Shown here: piece by piece, positions 41,713 to 50,656 of the stretch | Numbering within the stretch: the first letter of the stretch is position 1 | Layout: each line of letters opens with the position of its first letter | Source: Acidobacteriota bacterium | GTDB lineage: Bacteria > Acidobacteriota > Terriglobia > Terriglobales > SCQP01 | Assembly: GCA_004299485.1 (NCBI GenBank) | Contig: SCQP01000018.1 | Span: 1-64,000 of the forward strand | Reading direction: 5' to 3' | Length of the DNA: 64,000 bases | Notes under the pieces: generated by a model | What the model was told of the DNA's origin: nothing | The model's input: only the letters and a program-made list of their open reading frames with translations | Databases searched by the model: none | Translations under genes and position numbers: made by a program

Positions 41713-44426
41713 GGCTGCGCCCGGCGTGGCGGCGGCTCCGGGCGCGCACACAGGCTGTGCTGCATCCGCGTGCGGCGGAAGCGGCGATGCAACGCGAACT
41801 GGCGGCGCATCTGGCGCTGATGGAAGAAGACTTGCAGCGTCGCGGCCTGAGTGCGGAAGCCGCGCGGCGCGAAGCGCGGCTGCGCTTCGGCAGCAGCGAG
41901 GCTGCGGCCGAGGCCCACCGCGCAGCGCGCGGCTTCGCTGCGGTGGAGCAGCTTGCCCACGATACGCGCCTGGCGCTGCGCAGCCTGCGGCACGCCCCCG
42001 CCTTCACCATCACCGCCGTGCTCACGCTGACGCTGGGGCTGGGAGCGGCGATGGCGGTTTTCACGGTGGTCAACTCGGTGCTGCTGGAGCCGCTGCCCTA
42101 CCCCGAGGCCCACCGGCTGGTAGCGTTGCGGCAGCTGGCGCCGGGCGCAGGCGGCGTGGCCAACGCGGCGGGTGGGCTGGGACTTTCGGAGTCGATGTTC
42201 CTGACCTTCAAGCGGTACAACCACAGCTTCAGCGCCATGGGAATCTGGACGGCGGATATGGCCTCCATCACGGGCCGGGGCCAGCCGCAGCGCGTGCCCG
42301 CGGTCGATGTCAGCGACGGCGTGCTGCAGGCGCTGGCGGTTCCCCCGCTGCGCGGGCGCTGGCTGGGGCCGGGCGATCACGAGCTGCACGGTGCGGCGAC
42401 GGTAATGCTCAGCTACGGCTACTGGCAGCGGGAATTCGGCGGAGCGGCGGCGGCGATCGGCTCCACGCTGGAGGTGGACGGGCGCGTGCGCGTCATCGTA
42501 GGGGTTATGCCGCCGGGGTTCCGCATTGAGGATCAGCCGGCCGATCTCATCGTGCCGTTGGCGTTCGCCCACACCGGACTCAAGCTGGCCGGATTCGGTT
42601 ACCAGGGCCTGGCGCGGCTGAAGCCGGGCGCGACGCTGACGTCCGCCGACGCCGAACTGACGCGCCTGCTACCGGTGTGGATGAACTCCTGGACCAATTG
42701 CCCCAAATGCGACCCGCACTTTTACGAAACCTGGCACATCACACCGGCACTGCGTCCGCTCAAAAGCGCGGTAGTCGGCGGCATCGCCGGAACGCTCTGG
42801 ATCGTGCTGGCAACCGTTGGCCTGCTGCTGTTGATCGCCATGGGGAATGCCATCAACCTGTTTCTGGTGCGCGCCGAGGCGCGGCAACACGAGCTCGCCG
42901 TACGCGCGGCGCTGGGCGCCGGGCGAGCGCGGCTGGCGCAAGCACTGCTGCTGGAAAGCACGCTCGTTGCCGGAGCCGGATTCGGCCTGGGGCTGGCGGC
43001 AGCGGAGGCCGCCATCGTCTGGCTGCGCGCGCTCGGTCCGGTCAACTTGCCGCGACTGACGGAAGTGGGATTGGATCTGCGCGTGGCGGGCTGCGGCGTG
43101 GCGCTGGCGATTGTGGCCGCGCTCGGCGCCGGCCTGGCGCCGCTGTGGCGGAGGCACTTCACAACGATTACACCCACGCTCGCGGGCGAGTCGCGCGGGG
43201 CCAGCGCCAGCCGGCAGCGCCGGCGGGTGCGCAGCGCGCTGATCGTGGCGCAGACCGCCATGGCACTGGTGTTACTGTTGGCCGCCGGGCTACTGGTGCG
43301 CTCCTTTGCCGCGCTGACGCGGGTGCAGCCTGGCTTCTCGCAGCCACAAACCGTCCAGACGTTCCGGGTGGCGATTCCACATGTCCCAGGCGACTCGGAT
43401 GCGATGGTGGTGCGCACGGAAAACGACATCGTGAACCGCCTGCAGGCTATTCCCGGCGTTACTGCGGCCGGCTTTGCCGATCAGGCTCCCATGCAGAAAT
43501 TTGGCGGGGATTGGGACATCGTGGTGAAGCGCGGCGAAGCGGTGGCGGCGGGATCGTCGCCGCCCTCGCGCTGGTTCACGTTCGTTTCGCCCGGCTACCT
43601 GTGCACGTTGGGAACGGCAGTCATCGCGGGGCGCGACTTTACCTGGGCGGATCTGTATGCGGAACGGCACTACGTGCTGCTGTCGCGCAATTTAGCGCGC
43701 GAGTTTTTCGGAAGCGCGCAGGCGGCCGTCGGCCAGCAGGTCAGCCCCAGCGGCCCGGGCAACTGGTACGAGGTGATCGGGGTGGTGCAGGATGTGCATA
43801 TCGCGGGCGCGCAACAGCCAGCGCCCACGATGGTGTACTGGCCCGCGCTGACGCCGGGGCTGTGGGGCAGCACCAGCATGTCCCAGCGCGTGGTCACGGT
43901 TGCCGTCCGCACGCCGCAGGCCGGCACGGCGGCGCTGCACGCGCAGATTCTGCGCGCGGTCGCGGCCGTGAGCCCGGAGATTCCCCTCACGGAGTACGCG
44001 ACGATGCAGCAAATCTACGCGCAGGCGCTGGCGGTAGCCTCGTTTACGCTCGCCCTCCTCGCCATGGCGGGGGTAATGGCGCTGGCGCTGGGCTTGATCG
44101 GCATTTATGGGGTCATCGCTTATGAGGTCGTGCAACGGCAGCGCGAAATCGGCATTCGGATCGCGCTGGGCGCCAGCCGGGGCAGCGTGCGTGCGCTGTT
44201 CCTGCGCCGCGGACTCGGACTGGCGGCGCTGGGCTGCGGTCTGGGTCTGCTCGCGGGCGCGGGTTTGACCCATTCGTTGCACGCGCTGCTGTTCCAAATC
44301 AGTCCGCTGGATCCGCTCACGTTCCTGCTGGCGCCCGTCCTATTGCTCCTTGCAGTGATATGCGCCAGCTATTTGCCGGCCCGGCGTGCTTCGGCGCAGC
44401 CGGCAGCAGCGGTTCTTCGCTCGTAA
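41709..44426 (+). CDS. ADOP-family permease (FtsX/MacB-like, duplicated core)
   Basis: This 905-residue inner-membrane protein has an N-terminal cytoplasmic segment (HLALMEEDLQRRGLSAEAAR), then two MacB/FtsX units. The first has LAHDTRLALRSLRHAPAFTI, a periplasmic domain, and helices ending with FLVRAEARQHELAVRAALGAG. The second has the VQRQREIGIRIALGASRGSV loop and three more helices. This duplicated arrangement without its own ATPase is the acidobacterial duplicated orphan permease family. The transported substrate and partner ATPase are unknown. It is co-translated with PadR. Confidence 0.92.
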   Translation: MRLRPAWRRLRARTQAVLHPRAAEAAMQRELAAHLALMEEDLQRRGLSAEAARREARLRFGSSEAAAEAHRAARGFAAVEQLAHDTRLALRSLRHAPAFTITAVLTLTLGLGAAMAVFTVVNSVLLEPLPYPEAHRLVALRQLAPGAGGVANAAGGLGLSESMFLTFKRYNHSFSAMGIWTADMASITGRGQPQRVPAVDVSDGVLQALAVPPLRGRWLGPGDHELHGAATVMLSYGYWQREFGGAAAAIGSTLEVDGRVRVIVGVMPPGFRIEDQPADLIVPLAFAHTGLKLAGFGYQGLARLKPGATLTSADAELTRLLPVWMNSWTNCPKCDPHFYETWHITPALRPLKSAVVGGIAGTLWIVLATVGLLLLIAMGNAINLFLVRAEARQHELAVRAALGAGRARLAQALLLESTLVAGAGFGLGLAAAEAAIVWLRALGPVNLPRLTEVGLDLRVAGCGVALAIVAALGAGLAPLWRRHFTTITPTLAGESRGASASRQRRRVRSALIVAQTAMALVLLLAAGLLVRSFAALTRVQPGFSQPQTVQTFRVAIPHVPGDSDAMVVRTENDIVNRLQAIPGVTAAGFADQAPMQKFGGDWDIVVKRGEAVAAGSSPPSRWFTFVSPGYLCTLGTAVIAGRDFTWADLYAERHYVLLSRNLAREFFGSAQAAVGQQVSPSGPGNWYEVIGVVQDVHIAGAQQPAPTMVYWPALTPGLWGSTSMSQRVVTVAVRTPQAGTAALHAQILRAVAAVSPEIPLTEYATMQQIYAQALAVASFTLALLAMAGVMALALGLIGIYGVIAYEVVQRQREIGIRIALGASRGSVRALFLRRGLGLAALGCGLGLLAGAGLTHSLHALLFQISPLDPLTFLLAPVLLLLAVICASYLPARRASAQPAAAVLRS

Positions 44427-44461
44427 TTTCAAACTACTGAAAATAAACGGATAAAATTACA

Positions 44462-44512
44462 TTGACATTAATACGCTCATATTTTATGCTTTTACTGTTA
44501 GCAGATTGCTAA
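44462..44512 (+). promoter_or_regulatory. Promoter and 5'-leader palindrome of hsp20
   Basis: A near-perfect sigma-70 promoter, TTGACA (44462-44467), 17-base spacer, TATGCT (44485-44490), is followed by the dyad TTAGCA-GAT-TGCTAA (44498-44512) just before the Shine-Dalgarno GGAGGA (44514-44519). The dyad has the same outer half-sites as CIRCE (TTAGCA/TGCTAA) but a much shorter centre. It lies at or just after the transcription start, suited to a repressor site or a small RNA hairpin next to the ribosome site. Confidence 0.7.
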
Positions 44513-44528
44513 CGGAGGAACATTGAAA

Positions 44529-44903
44529 ATGACTACGACATTGGTTTTGCAAGGTAAGCCAGCCACCTACTCGGCCAGCGATTGGGCGCCGAGGGCTGAT
44601 GTAGTGGAAAACGAAGCCGGTTATGAAGTGGCGCTGGATCTGCCGGGCGTGAAGCGCGAAGAGCTGGACGTGCAGGTGGACCACGAGACGGTGACGATCA
44701 AGGGCGAACGCAAGCTGGCCGCCAGCCCGGAGGCGTACCATCGAGTGGAGAGGCCGTACGGGAGTTTCAGCCGGGTGTTCCTGCTGCCGGAGTTTGTAAA
44801 TCCGGCGGGCATAGAAGCCAAGCTGAGCGATGGCGTGCTGCATCTGACGCTGCCGCGGCGGGAGGAAACGAAGCCCAAGCAGGTCAAGGTGCAGGTGAAC
44901 TGA
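44529..44903 (+). CDS. Small heat shock protein (Hsp20/alpha-crystallin)
   Basis: This 124-residue holdase chaperone is almost entirely an alpha-crystallin domain (ADVVENEAGYEVALDLPGVK, VKREELDVQVDHETVTIKGE and LSDGVLHLTLPRREE, the AxxxxGVLxxxxP-like motif). N- and C-terminal arms are short. It precedes clpB and htpX in the same direction, forming a protein quality-control cluster. ATG 44529 has the best spacing from GGAGGA. Confidence 0.92.
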   Translation: MTTTLVLQGKPATYSASDWAPRADVVENEAGYEVALDLPGVKREELDVQVDHETVTIKGERKLAASPEAYHRVERPYGSFSRVFLLPEFVNPAGIEAKLSDGVLHLTLPRREETKPKQVKVQVN

Positions 44904-44905
44904 AA

Positions 44906-44934
44906 CAGGGGCCAGGGGTCAGGTTCAGGGTTCC
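44906..44934 (+). repeat. Dispersed G-rich repeat, intergenic copy
   Basis: CAGGGGCCAGGGGTCAGG plus a degenerate extension lies in the 70 bases between hsp20 and clpB. It shares the GGGGCCAGGG core with copies at 9106-9134 and 36149-36176. Confidence 0.65.
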
Positions 44935-44973
44935 GGAAGGCGCTGAACTTGACCCTTGGCCGGCGTTTTATCT

Positions 44974-47601
44974 ATGCCGATAAGATTCGACAAGCTAACG
45001 GTGAAATCGCAGGAGGCGCTGGAGGCGGCGCGCAACCTGGCGGTGGAGCATCAACAGGGAGCGATCGAGCCGCTGCATCTGCTGGCGGCGCTGCTGGCCG
45101 ACCGCGAAGGGGTGATCGGGCCGACGCTGCAGCGGCTGGGGGTGAATGCCGCGAGCCTGGCGGCGGACCTCGAGCGCGAGCTGGAGAAGCGGCCGAAGGT
45201 GCAGGGGGCGAGCGTGGAGCGGTCGCTGTCGCCGGAGCTGGCGCAGGTGCTGGAAGCGGCCTTTCGGCATGCCGACAAATTCAAGGACGAATTCGTCTCG
45301 ACCGAGCATTTGCTGCTGGGCATGCTCGACCAGAAGGACACGGCGGCGCAGCGGCTGCTGGCGGCGCATGGAATCACGCCCGAGCGCGTGCTGCAGGCGC
45401 TGCAGGCGATCCGCGGCAGCCAGCGCGTGACCGACCAGAATCCGGAGGGGCGCTACCAGGCGCTGGAGCGGTACGCGCGCGATCTGACCGAGCTGGCGCG
45501 GAAGGGCAAGCTCGATCCGGTGATTGGGCGCGATGACGAGATTCGGCGGGTGATTCAGGTACTGTCGCGGCGGACGAAGAACAATCCGGTGCTGATCGGC
45601 GAGCCGGGAGTGGGCAAGACGGCGATTGTCGAGGGGCTGGCGCAGCGGATCATCGCCGGCGATGTGCCCGAGGTGCTGAAGACCAAGCGCGTAGTGGCAA
45701 TGGATTTGGGCGCGATGGTGGCCGGCGCCAAGTACCGGGGCGAGTTTGAAGACCGGCTGAAGGCGCTGCTGAAGGAAATTGAGGAAGCGGGTGGCGAGAT
45801 CATCCTCTTCATTGACGAGCTGCACACCCTGGTGGGGGCGGGCGCGGCCGAAGGCGCGATGGATGCGAGCAATATGCTCAAGCCGGCGCTGGCGCGGGGC
45901 GAGCTGCGGGCGATTGGCGCGACCACGCTGAACGAGTACAAGAAGTACATCGAGAAGGACGCGGCGCTGGAGCGGCGCTTCCAGCAGGTGTACGTAGGCG
46001 AGCCGACGATCGAAGACTCGATTGCGATTTTGCGCGGGCTGAAGGAGCGCTACGAAATTCACCACGGCGTGCGCATTCAGGATGCGGCGCTGGTGGCGGC
46101 GGCGCGGCTGTCGGCGCGCTATATCGCCGACCGCTTTCTGCCCGACAAGGCGATTGACCTGGTGGACGAAGCCGCGGCGGCGCTGCGCATGCAGTTGGAC
46201 TCGCGTCCGGTGGAGATTGAGACGCTGGAGCGGCGGCTGACACAGTTGCAGATCGAACAAACGGCGCTGGAAAAGGAAAAGGACAAGGCCTCGAAGGACC
46301 GGATCGGCGAAATTGAGCGCGAGGTGGCGGACTTGCGCGAGCGGGTGGGAGCGTTGCGGACGCGCTGGGAAAACGAGAAAGATGAAATCCAGAAGGTGCG
46401 CGACCTCAAGGCCAAACTCGACGCGCTGACGGTGGAGGAGCAGCAGGCGGAGCGGCAGGGGAATTTTCAGCGCGTGGCAGAGATCCGCTATGGCCAGCGG
46501 GGCGAGCTGGAACGGCAACTGACGGCGGCCAGCCAGAAGCTGGAGGCGGATCAGGGCACGCGGCTGCTGCACGAAGAAGTGGGCGAAGGGGAGATTGCCG
46601 CCATCGTGTCCAAGTGGACCGGCATTCCGGTGACGCGGATGATGGAAGGCGAAAAGCAGAAGCTGGTGCACATGGAAGAGCGGCTGCACCAGCGCGTGGT
46701 GGGGCAGGACGAGGCGGTGAGCGTGGTGTCGGATGCGATCCGGCGCTCGCGCGCGGGACTGGGCGATCCCCGGCGGCCGATTGGATCCTTCCTTTTTTTG
46801 GGACCGACGGGGGTGGGCAAGACCGAACTGGCACGGGCGCTGGCGGAGTTCCTCTTTGACGACGAACACGCCATGGTGCGGCTGGACATGAGCGAGTACA
46901 TGGAAAAGCATTCCGTGGCGCGGCTCATCGGCGCGCCGCCCGGCTACGTCGGTTACGAAGAGGGCGGGCAGTTGACCGAGCGGGTGCGGCGGCGGCCGTA
47001 CGCGGTACTGCTGCTGGATGAGATCGAGAAGGCGCATGGCGACGTGTTCAACGTGCTCCTGCAGGTGCTCGACGACGGGCGGCTGACGGACGGCAAGGGG
47101 CGGACGGTGGACTTCCGCAACACGGTGGTGATCATGACCTCGAACCTGGGCGGCCAATACCTTCACGGCGAAGTAACGCCGGCGGCGCGCAGCCAGGTGA
47201 TGGAAGAGCTGCGGACGCACTTCCGGCCGGAGTTTCTGAACCGGGTGGACGAGATCGTGATCTTCCACGCGCTGGAGAAGGCGCAACTGGAGCCGATCGT
47301 GGAGCTGCAGTTGGCGCAGCTGCGGGCGCTGCTGGCGGAGCGCAACATCGGGCTGGAGCTGGCGCCGGCGGCGCGCGACCTGATTCTGCGGCAAGGCTAC
47401 GATCCGCAGTACGGGGCGCGGCCGCTGAAGCGCGCGCTGCAGCGGCTGGTGCAGAACCCGCTGGCGAGCGCCATCCTGAAAGGCGAGGTGGAGGCGGGCG
47501 AAACGGTGGAGGCGGTGCTGGCGGCCAACGGCGAGGAGCTGCAGTTTCTGCCGCTGGCGCAGGCTGCACCGGAAGCGGCCCCGGCGGCATCCAAGAGCTA
47601 G
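44974..47601 (+). CDS. clpB: ATP-dependent disaggregase ClpB
   Basis: From ATG 44974 there are 875 residues: an N-terminal Clp repeat domain ([19 protein letters not shown]), AAA+ 1 with Walker [10 protein letters not shown], a coiled-coil middle domain (about 400-520) that distinguishes ClpB from ClpA/C, and AAA+ 2 with GPTGVGKTE. There is no ClpP-binding loop evident. It works with DnaK to recover aggregated proteins. htpX starts 3 bases after its stop. Confidence 0.96.
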   Translation: MPIRFDKLTVKSQEALEAARNLAVEHQQGAIEPLHLLAALLADREGVIGPTLQRLGVNAASLAADLERELEKRPKVQGASVERSLSPELAQVLEAAFRHADKFKDEFVSTEHLLLGMLDQKDTAAQRLLAAHGITPERVLQALQAIRGSQRVTDQNPEGRYQALERYARDLTELARKGKLDPVIGRDDEIRRVIQVLSRRTKNNPVLIGEPGVGKTAIVEGLAQRIIAGDVPEVLKTKRVVAMDLGAMVAGAKYRGEFEDRLKALLKEIEEAGGEIILFIDELHTLVGAGAAEGAMDASNMLKPALARGELRAIGATTLNEYKKYIEKDAALERRFQQVYVGEPTIEDSIAILRGLKERYEIHHGVRIQDAALVAAARLSARYIADRFLPDKAIDLVDEAAAALRMQLDSRPVEIETLERRLTQLQIEQTALEKEKDKASKDRIGEIEREVADLRERVGALRTRWENEKDEIQKVRDLKAKLDALTVEEQQAERQGNFQRVAEIRYGQRGELERQLTAASQKLEADQGTRLLHEEVGEGEIAAIVSKWTGIPVTRMMEGEKQKLVHMEERLHQRVVGQDEAVSVVSDAIRRSRAGLGDPRRPIGSFLFLGPTGVGKTELARALAEFLFDDEHAMVRLDMSEYMEKHSVARLIGAPPGYVGYEEGGQLTERVRRRPYAVLLLDEIEKAHGDVFNVLLQVLDDGRLTDGKGRTVDFRNTVVIMTSNLGGQYLHGEVTPAARSQVMEELRTHFRPEFLNRVDEIVIFHALEKAQLEPIVELQLAQLRALLAERNIGLELAPAARDLILRQGYDPQYGARPLKRALQRLVQNPLASAILKGEVEAGETVEAVLAANGEELQFLPLAQAAPEAAPAASKS

Positions 47602-47603
47602 CC

Positions 47604-48473
47604 ATGCAGGTATTCAAAACCACCTTATTGATGACCGTGCTGACGGTCGTGCTGCTGCTGATCGGCAACTGGCTGGGAGGCGACACCGGCATGATCATCG
47701 CGCTGATCTTTGCCGGGGTGATGAACTTTGCCTCCTACTTCTACAGTGACAAGATCGCACTCAAGACCTATAACGCGCAGCCGGCGACGCGGCAGGAGCT
47801 GCCGAACGTGTACCGGATTCTGGAGAGCCTGACCGGGCGCGAGAATTTGCCCATGCCGAAGGTGTACGTGATTCCGGTGGATTCGCCCAACGCCTTTGCC
47901 ACCGGGCGCAATCCGCAGCATGCCTCGGTGGCGGTGACGCGCGGCATTCTGCAACTGCTCAGCGACGAAGAGCTGGAGGGCGTGCTCGGGCACGAGCTGG
48001 GGCACGTGCGCAATCACGACATTCTGATCAGCTCTGTGGCGGCGACGCTGGCGGGCGCGATCATTCTGATCGCGCGCTTTGCCGGCTGGGCGGCGCTGTT
48101 TGGCGGCTTCGGGAGCGACGACAACCGCGAGGGCGGAGCACTGGGAGCGCTGGCGCTGATGATTGTGGCGCCGGTGGCGGCGATGCTGATTCAGTTGGCG
48201 ATTTCGCGCTCGCGCGAATATGCGGCGGACGCTTCAGGCGCGAAGTGGACGGGCAATCCGCAGGCGCTGGCGTCGGCTCTGGAAAAGCTGGACGCCTACT
48301 CGAAGCGGCTGCCGATGCAGGCATCGCCGTCGACGGCGCACCTGTTCATCATCCAGCCGCGCACGCGGGAATTTCTGGCGGGACTGTTCTCGACGCACCC
48401 GCCCATTCCGAAGCGGGTGGAGCGGCTGCTGGGACATCCGGTGGAGATGGGCGAGAGCGGGCGCGGTTACTGA
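47604..48473 (+). CDS. htpX: Membrane protease HtpX (M48B)
   Basis: This 289-residue inner-membrane metallopeptidase has two N-terminal membrane helices (TTLLMTVLTVVLLLIGNWLG), the zinc motif HELGHVRNHD, further membrane segments (ILIARFAGWAALFG, LALMIVAPVAAMLIQLAI) and the third ligand region SREYAADASGAKWTGNP. It degrades misfolded membrane proteins. Its placement right after clpB supports a stress unit. Its 3' end overlaps the convergent vapC gene by 7 bases. Confidence 0.94.
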   Translation: MQVFKTTLLMTVLTVVLLLIGNWLGGDTGMIIALIFAGVMNFASYFYSDKIALKTYNAQPATRQELPNVYRILESLTGRENLPMPKVYVIPVDSPNAFATGRNPQHASVAVTRGILQLLSDEELEGVLGHELGHVRNHDILISSVAATLAGAIILIARFAGWAALFGGFGSDDNREGGALGALALMIVAPVAAMLIQLAISRSREYAADASGAKWTGNPQALASALEKLDAYSKRLPMQASPSTAHLFIIQPRTREFLAGLFSTHPPIPKRVERLLGHPVEMGESGRGY

Positions 48474-48895
48474 GGCGGCAGCACCTGGCCACCGAGGGCG
48501 CAGACGACGGCGCGCACGCGCTCATCCAGGCTGAGCATCACGAGGGCGGGGAACGCGCGCCTGGCCTTTTCATAAAACGCCAAATGCAGGGCATCGAGCG
48601 TGCGGATGGGCTCCAGAGGAAACCGCTGCCGCGCGCGCGCGACAATGCTGCCTTCAAATTCAAGCACATGACTTCTGTCCCAGAGGTCGGCGGCGGCCGC
48701 GCGCGCAGCATGCAACAGCGCGGGGCTGAATTGTTGCAACGATGCTGCGCGGTGCAAGGCGCGATCACATTCGATCAAGGTCAGATCGGAGGTCACGGAC
48801 AGTTCGGCGGAGCGGAGCAGATGGCTCATCTCGGCGCCGCCGGCCTGGCGCAGCCAGCCGGCGAGCGCGGCGCTCGACTCGACGTAGACGATCAC
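48467..48895 (-). CDS. PIN-domain toxin (VapC-type)
   Basis: This 142-residue protein starts at GTG 48895, overlapping the antitoxin stop (GTGA). The PIN acidic residues are visible: the N-terminal strand is VYVESSAALAGW, in which the first Asp of the usual YxDSSAL motif is Glu. It is followed by TLIECDRAL, and by TLDALHLA (second Asp). The Asp-to-Glu change at the first position may keep or weaken metal binding. VapC toxins are RNases. It forms an operon with the Phd-type antitoxin upstream. Confidence 0.82.
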   Translation of the reverse strand: MIVYVESSAALAGWLRQAGGAEMSHLLRSAELSVTSDLTLIECDRALHRAASLQQFSPALLHAARAAAADLWDRSHVLEFEGSIVARARQRFPLEPIRTLDALHLAFYEKARRAFPALVMLSLDERVRAVVCALGGQVLPPQ

Positions 48896-49182
48896 TTCTC
48901 GCCCCGGCCCTCATCCAGTAGTTGCTTGGCCAGCCCCTCGGGAAATTTTCCGGGGAGGGGCTTGAGCACGAACGGCCCTGGACGCGTGGGAGGACGGACT
49001 TCCCCGCTGCGGATCATCTCCGCCCAAGCGGGGGGCACCGGTTGAGCGGCGAGCCAACCGGCGGGGACAATCTCGGCAATCGCCCGGCCGCGGTCGGTGA
49101 CTTCCAGCGCCTCGCCAGCCTCCACCTTGCGCAGATAGGCACTCAGCTTCGCTTTCAATTCGCGCACGCCTACGCTGGTCAT
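48892..49182 (-). CDS. Phd/YefM-type antitoxin, partner of the adjacent PIN toxin
   Basis: From ATG 49182 there are 96 residues; the longer in-frame extension has no coding character. The N-terminal fold TSVGVRELKAKLSAYLRKVE, then EVTDRGRAIAEIVP, is the Phd/YefM DNA-binding fold. The C-terminus contains proline-rich toxin-binding sequence. A perfect dyad, GGTCAT-T-ATGACC, lies 3 bases before its ATG and is the likely self-operator. Confidence 0.82.
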   Translation of the reverse strand: MTSVGVRELKAKLSAYLRKVEAGEALEVTDRGRAIAEIVPAGWLAAQPVPPAWAEMIRSGEVRPPTRPGPFVLKPLPGKFPEGLAKQLLDEGRGEK

Positions 49183-49184
49183 AG

Positions 49185-49197
49185 GGTCATTATGACC
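49185..49197 (-). promoter_or_regulatory. Operator/promoter of the first VapBC-type module
   Basis: The inverted repeat GGTCAT-T-ATGACC (6+1+6) covers a -10-like CATAAT (minus strand, 49194-49189), 6 bases before the antitoxin start. Binding of the antitoxin here would block transcription. Confidence 0.6.
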
Positions 49198-49265
49198 ACA
49201 TGTAGTCACGGCGTCAAACGTGCTGCGCTGCGATCGAGCCTGAACCCGGCGGCAAATATAGCCGC

Positions 49266-49688
49266 TTAGGACGGACGGGGGCGGAGCGCGTAGGGTTCGA
49301 CCTGCAGCCCGGGCAAGTCGTCGAAGTCGCGGACGTTGCGCGTGAGCAGCGAGCAGCCATGCTGGATGGCCTGGCTCGCCAGCCAAAGGTCCTGCACCCG
49401 AGCACGATGGCGGTGAGCCGAAAGGTGAAGCTGCGCGGTAAGGCTGCCGAATACGAGTCCCGTGGTGCGATCGATGGACAGCAGCGGGCGGGTTTCAATG
49501 CGCGCGAGCGCAGCCAGACGCTGCTGGCGCAGTGCGGGCGCGGCGATCTCGGCGCCGAAGCGGAGTTCCGCGAGCGTCACGGGGGAAAGGTAAACCTCCT
49601 CTCCGCGTGTGAGCACGGCGACATCGCCGGGCGCCAATACCGCGCGCTCCACGTCGATCCAGACGCAAGTGTCTAAGAGGAATGCCAT
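49266..49688 (-). CDS. PIN-domain toxin (VapC), second module
   Basis: This 140-residue PIN RNase has the catalytic acidic residues in MAFLLDTCVWIDVERA (D6), LSPVTLAELRFG (Glu), the central VQDLWLASQAIQHGC (Asp), and LLTRNVRDFDDLPGLQVEPY (terminal N/D). This is the full VapC pattern, so the toxin is probably active. It overlaps the antitoxin gene by 16 bases. Confidence 0.9.
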   Translation of the reverse strand: MAFLLDTCVWIDVERAVLAPGDVAVLTRGEEVYLSPVTLAELRFGAEIAAPALRQQRLAALARIETRPLLSIDRTTGLVFGSLTAQLHLSAHRHRARVQDLWLASQAIQHGCSLLTRNVRDFDDLPGLQVEPYALRPRPS

Positions 49689-49936
49689 GGATCGCGTACG
49701 CGCTGGGACCAGTGGCCCCGGCGGGCGTCGGCCTCCCAGCCCTGGGCCGCAGCTTCCGGCAGGGTGCGGTACAGATCGGCCAGCGCCTCGAGAGCGTTCT
49801 GGCGCGGAGGGTGAGGGACGAGTCGTCCAATGATGCGCTGGTGGCGTTCGATGGCGATCTCCTCGCCTCCGCGTACCAACTCGTCCAGCACATGGCTAAG
49901 GTTTCGAGCCAGCGTGGTCGCACTCAACGTTTTCAT
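49673..49936 (-). CDS. Phd/VapB-type antitoxin, second module
   Basis: This 87-residue protein has the Phd-like N-terminus KTLSATTLARNLSHVLDELV, then EEIAIERHQRIIGRLVP, and a C-terminal toxin-binding helix. It overlaps vapC by 16 bases. A large palindrome overlaps its start, and a TAAAAT -10-like box lies exactly 8 bases before the ATG, so the mRNA may be leaderless. Confidence 0.85.
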   Translation of the reverse strand: MKTLSATTLARNLSHVLDELVRGGEEIAIERHQRIIGRLVPHPPRQNALEALADLYRTLPEAAAQGWEADARRGHWSQRVRDPWHSS

Positions 49937-49962
49937 AAAATCTGATTTTATCAGATTTTATG
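49934..49962 (-). promoter_or_regulatory. Operator/promoter of the second VapBC module
   Basis: The perfect 12-bp inverted repeat CATAAAATCTGA / TCAGATTTTATG has a 5-base centre. Inside, ATAAAATC-T-GATTTTAT forms a second, shifted dyad, so three half-sites are stacked. The palindrome includes the antitoxin start codon and an extended -10 (TGATAAAAT) on the minus strand. It is strikingly AT-rich for this genome. Confidence 0.75.
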
Positions 49963-50018
49963 TAGACCACCTCTTTGGGGGATTGCGCGGTAGACAGGCG
50001 AGGCCGCAGGCTCAAAGG

Positions 50019-50414
50019 ATGAAGCGGCTGGTGGTGTTGGGGGTCTTGGGGGGGCTGGCTGTGCTAGCGATCGGCTGCCAGCAGCCGTATCAGGTGTTTG
50101 CCGTACAGATCGCCAAGGCAGCGCCGACGACGACGGCAACCGCGGCAGCGGATCCGCCACCGGATGGCCAACAGCCGCGGGTGAAGAAGCGGAAGAAGCG
50201 GTCGGAGCGGCAGAAGTGGGACGTCAACCGGGTGCCGGCGTCGACGCTGATGGAGCTGCCGGACATCAGCCGCGCGACGGTCGCGGCGATGATGGCGGGC
50301 CGACCCTATAAGGCCAAGCGCGAACTGCTGAAGCGCGGAATTTTGACGCCCGCACAGTACGCGAAGTGGAAGGGCGAGCTCGTAGTGCATCGACCCGACA
50401 GCCGGACGCGCTAA
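50019..50414 (+). CDS. Small lipoprotein with a helix-hairpin-helix-like domain
   Basis: From ATG 50019 there are 131 residues with a lipoprotein signal (VLGVLGGLAVLAIGC, lipobox LAIGC). A low-complexity Ala/Thr/Pro and Lys/Arg-rich region follows (VKKRKKRSERQKWD). The C-terminal segment (VNRVPASTLMELPDISRATV, then GRPYKAKRELLKRGILT) resembles the ComEA-type HhH module with the N-x-A-xxxxL-xxxPGI pattern. Such a domain on an envelope-anchored protein suggests DNA contact, for example in uptake, but no other competence gene is visible. Confidence 0.6.
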   Translation: MKRLVVLGVLGGLAVLAIGCQQPYQVFAVQIAKAAPTTTATAAADPPPDGQQPRVKKRKKRSERQKWDVNRVPASTLMELPDISRATVAAMMAGRPYKAKRELLKRGILTPAQYAKWKGELVVHRPDSRTR

Positions 50415-50656
50415 GCGGCGTGGCGTTCGCCGGGGTGGGTACGGGGCGTGCGTGTGGCTTTGCCGGCCCTGCGGCGGTGCTCTTCCCAGCGCTTCTTAGC
50501 GGCTTCGGAGATGCGGGCGCGGCCTTCCGGGCTGAGACGGTTGCTTTTGGAACCAGTCACGAGCTCTTCCAGAATGCGGATCGCCTCCGTCAGGCGGGCC
50601 TGTTCCCGCTTCAGTTCAGCCAATGATCTCTGTAATTGATTGGTGCTTGCAATCAT
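50411..50656 (-). CDS. Small coiled-coil protein of unknown function
   Basis: From ATG 50656 (81 residues; an upstream ATG at 50680 adds 8). Residues 1-35 form a short coiled coil (LQRSLAELKREQARLTEAIR). The second half is basic with RLSPEGRARISEAAKKRWEE, a helix motif common in small bacterial regulatory and NUMOD-like DNA-contact segments. It is convergent with the HhH lipoprotein (4-base overlap). The 140 bases upstream hold a small hairpin (ACGGC/GCCGT near 50730) and nothing else I recognise. Confidence 0.5.
   Translation of the reverse strand: MIASTNQLQRSLAELKREQARLTEAIRILEELVTGSKSNRLSPEGRARISEAAKKRWEEHRRRAGKATRTPRTHPGERHAA

Noticed and set aside
44995-47394. 799-residue open frame on the minus strand across clpB
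   Set aside because: Antisense to a confidently identified ClpB, with a His/Arg/Leu-rich shadow composition and no motifs.
49183-49386. 68-residue N-terminal extension of the first Phd-type antitoxin
   Set aside because: The palindromic operator and the Phd start (MTSVGVREL) place the true start at 49182.
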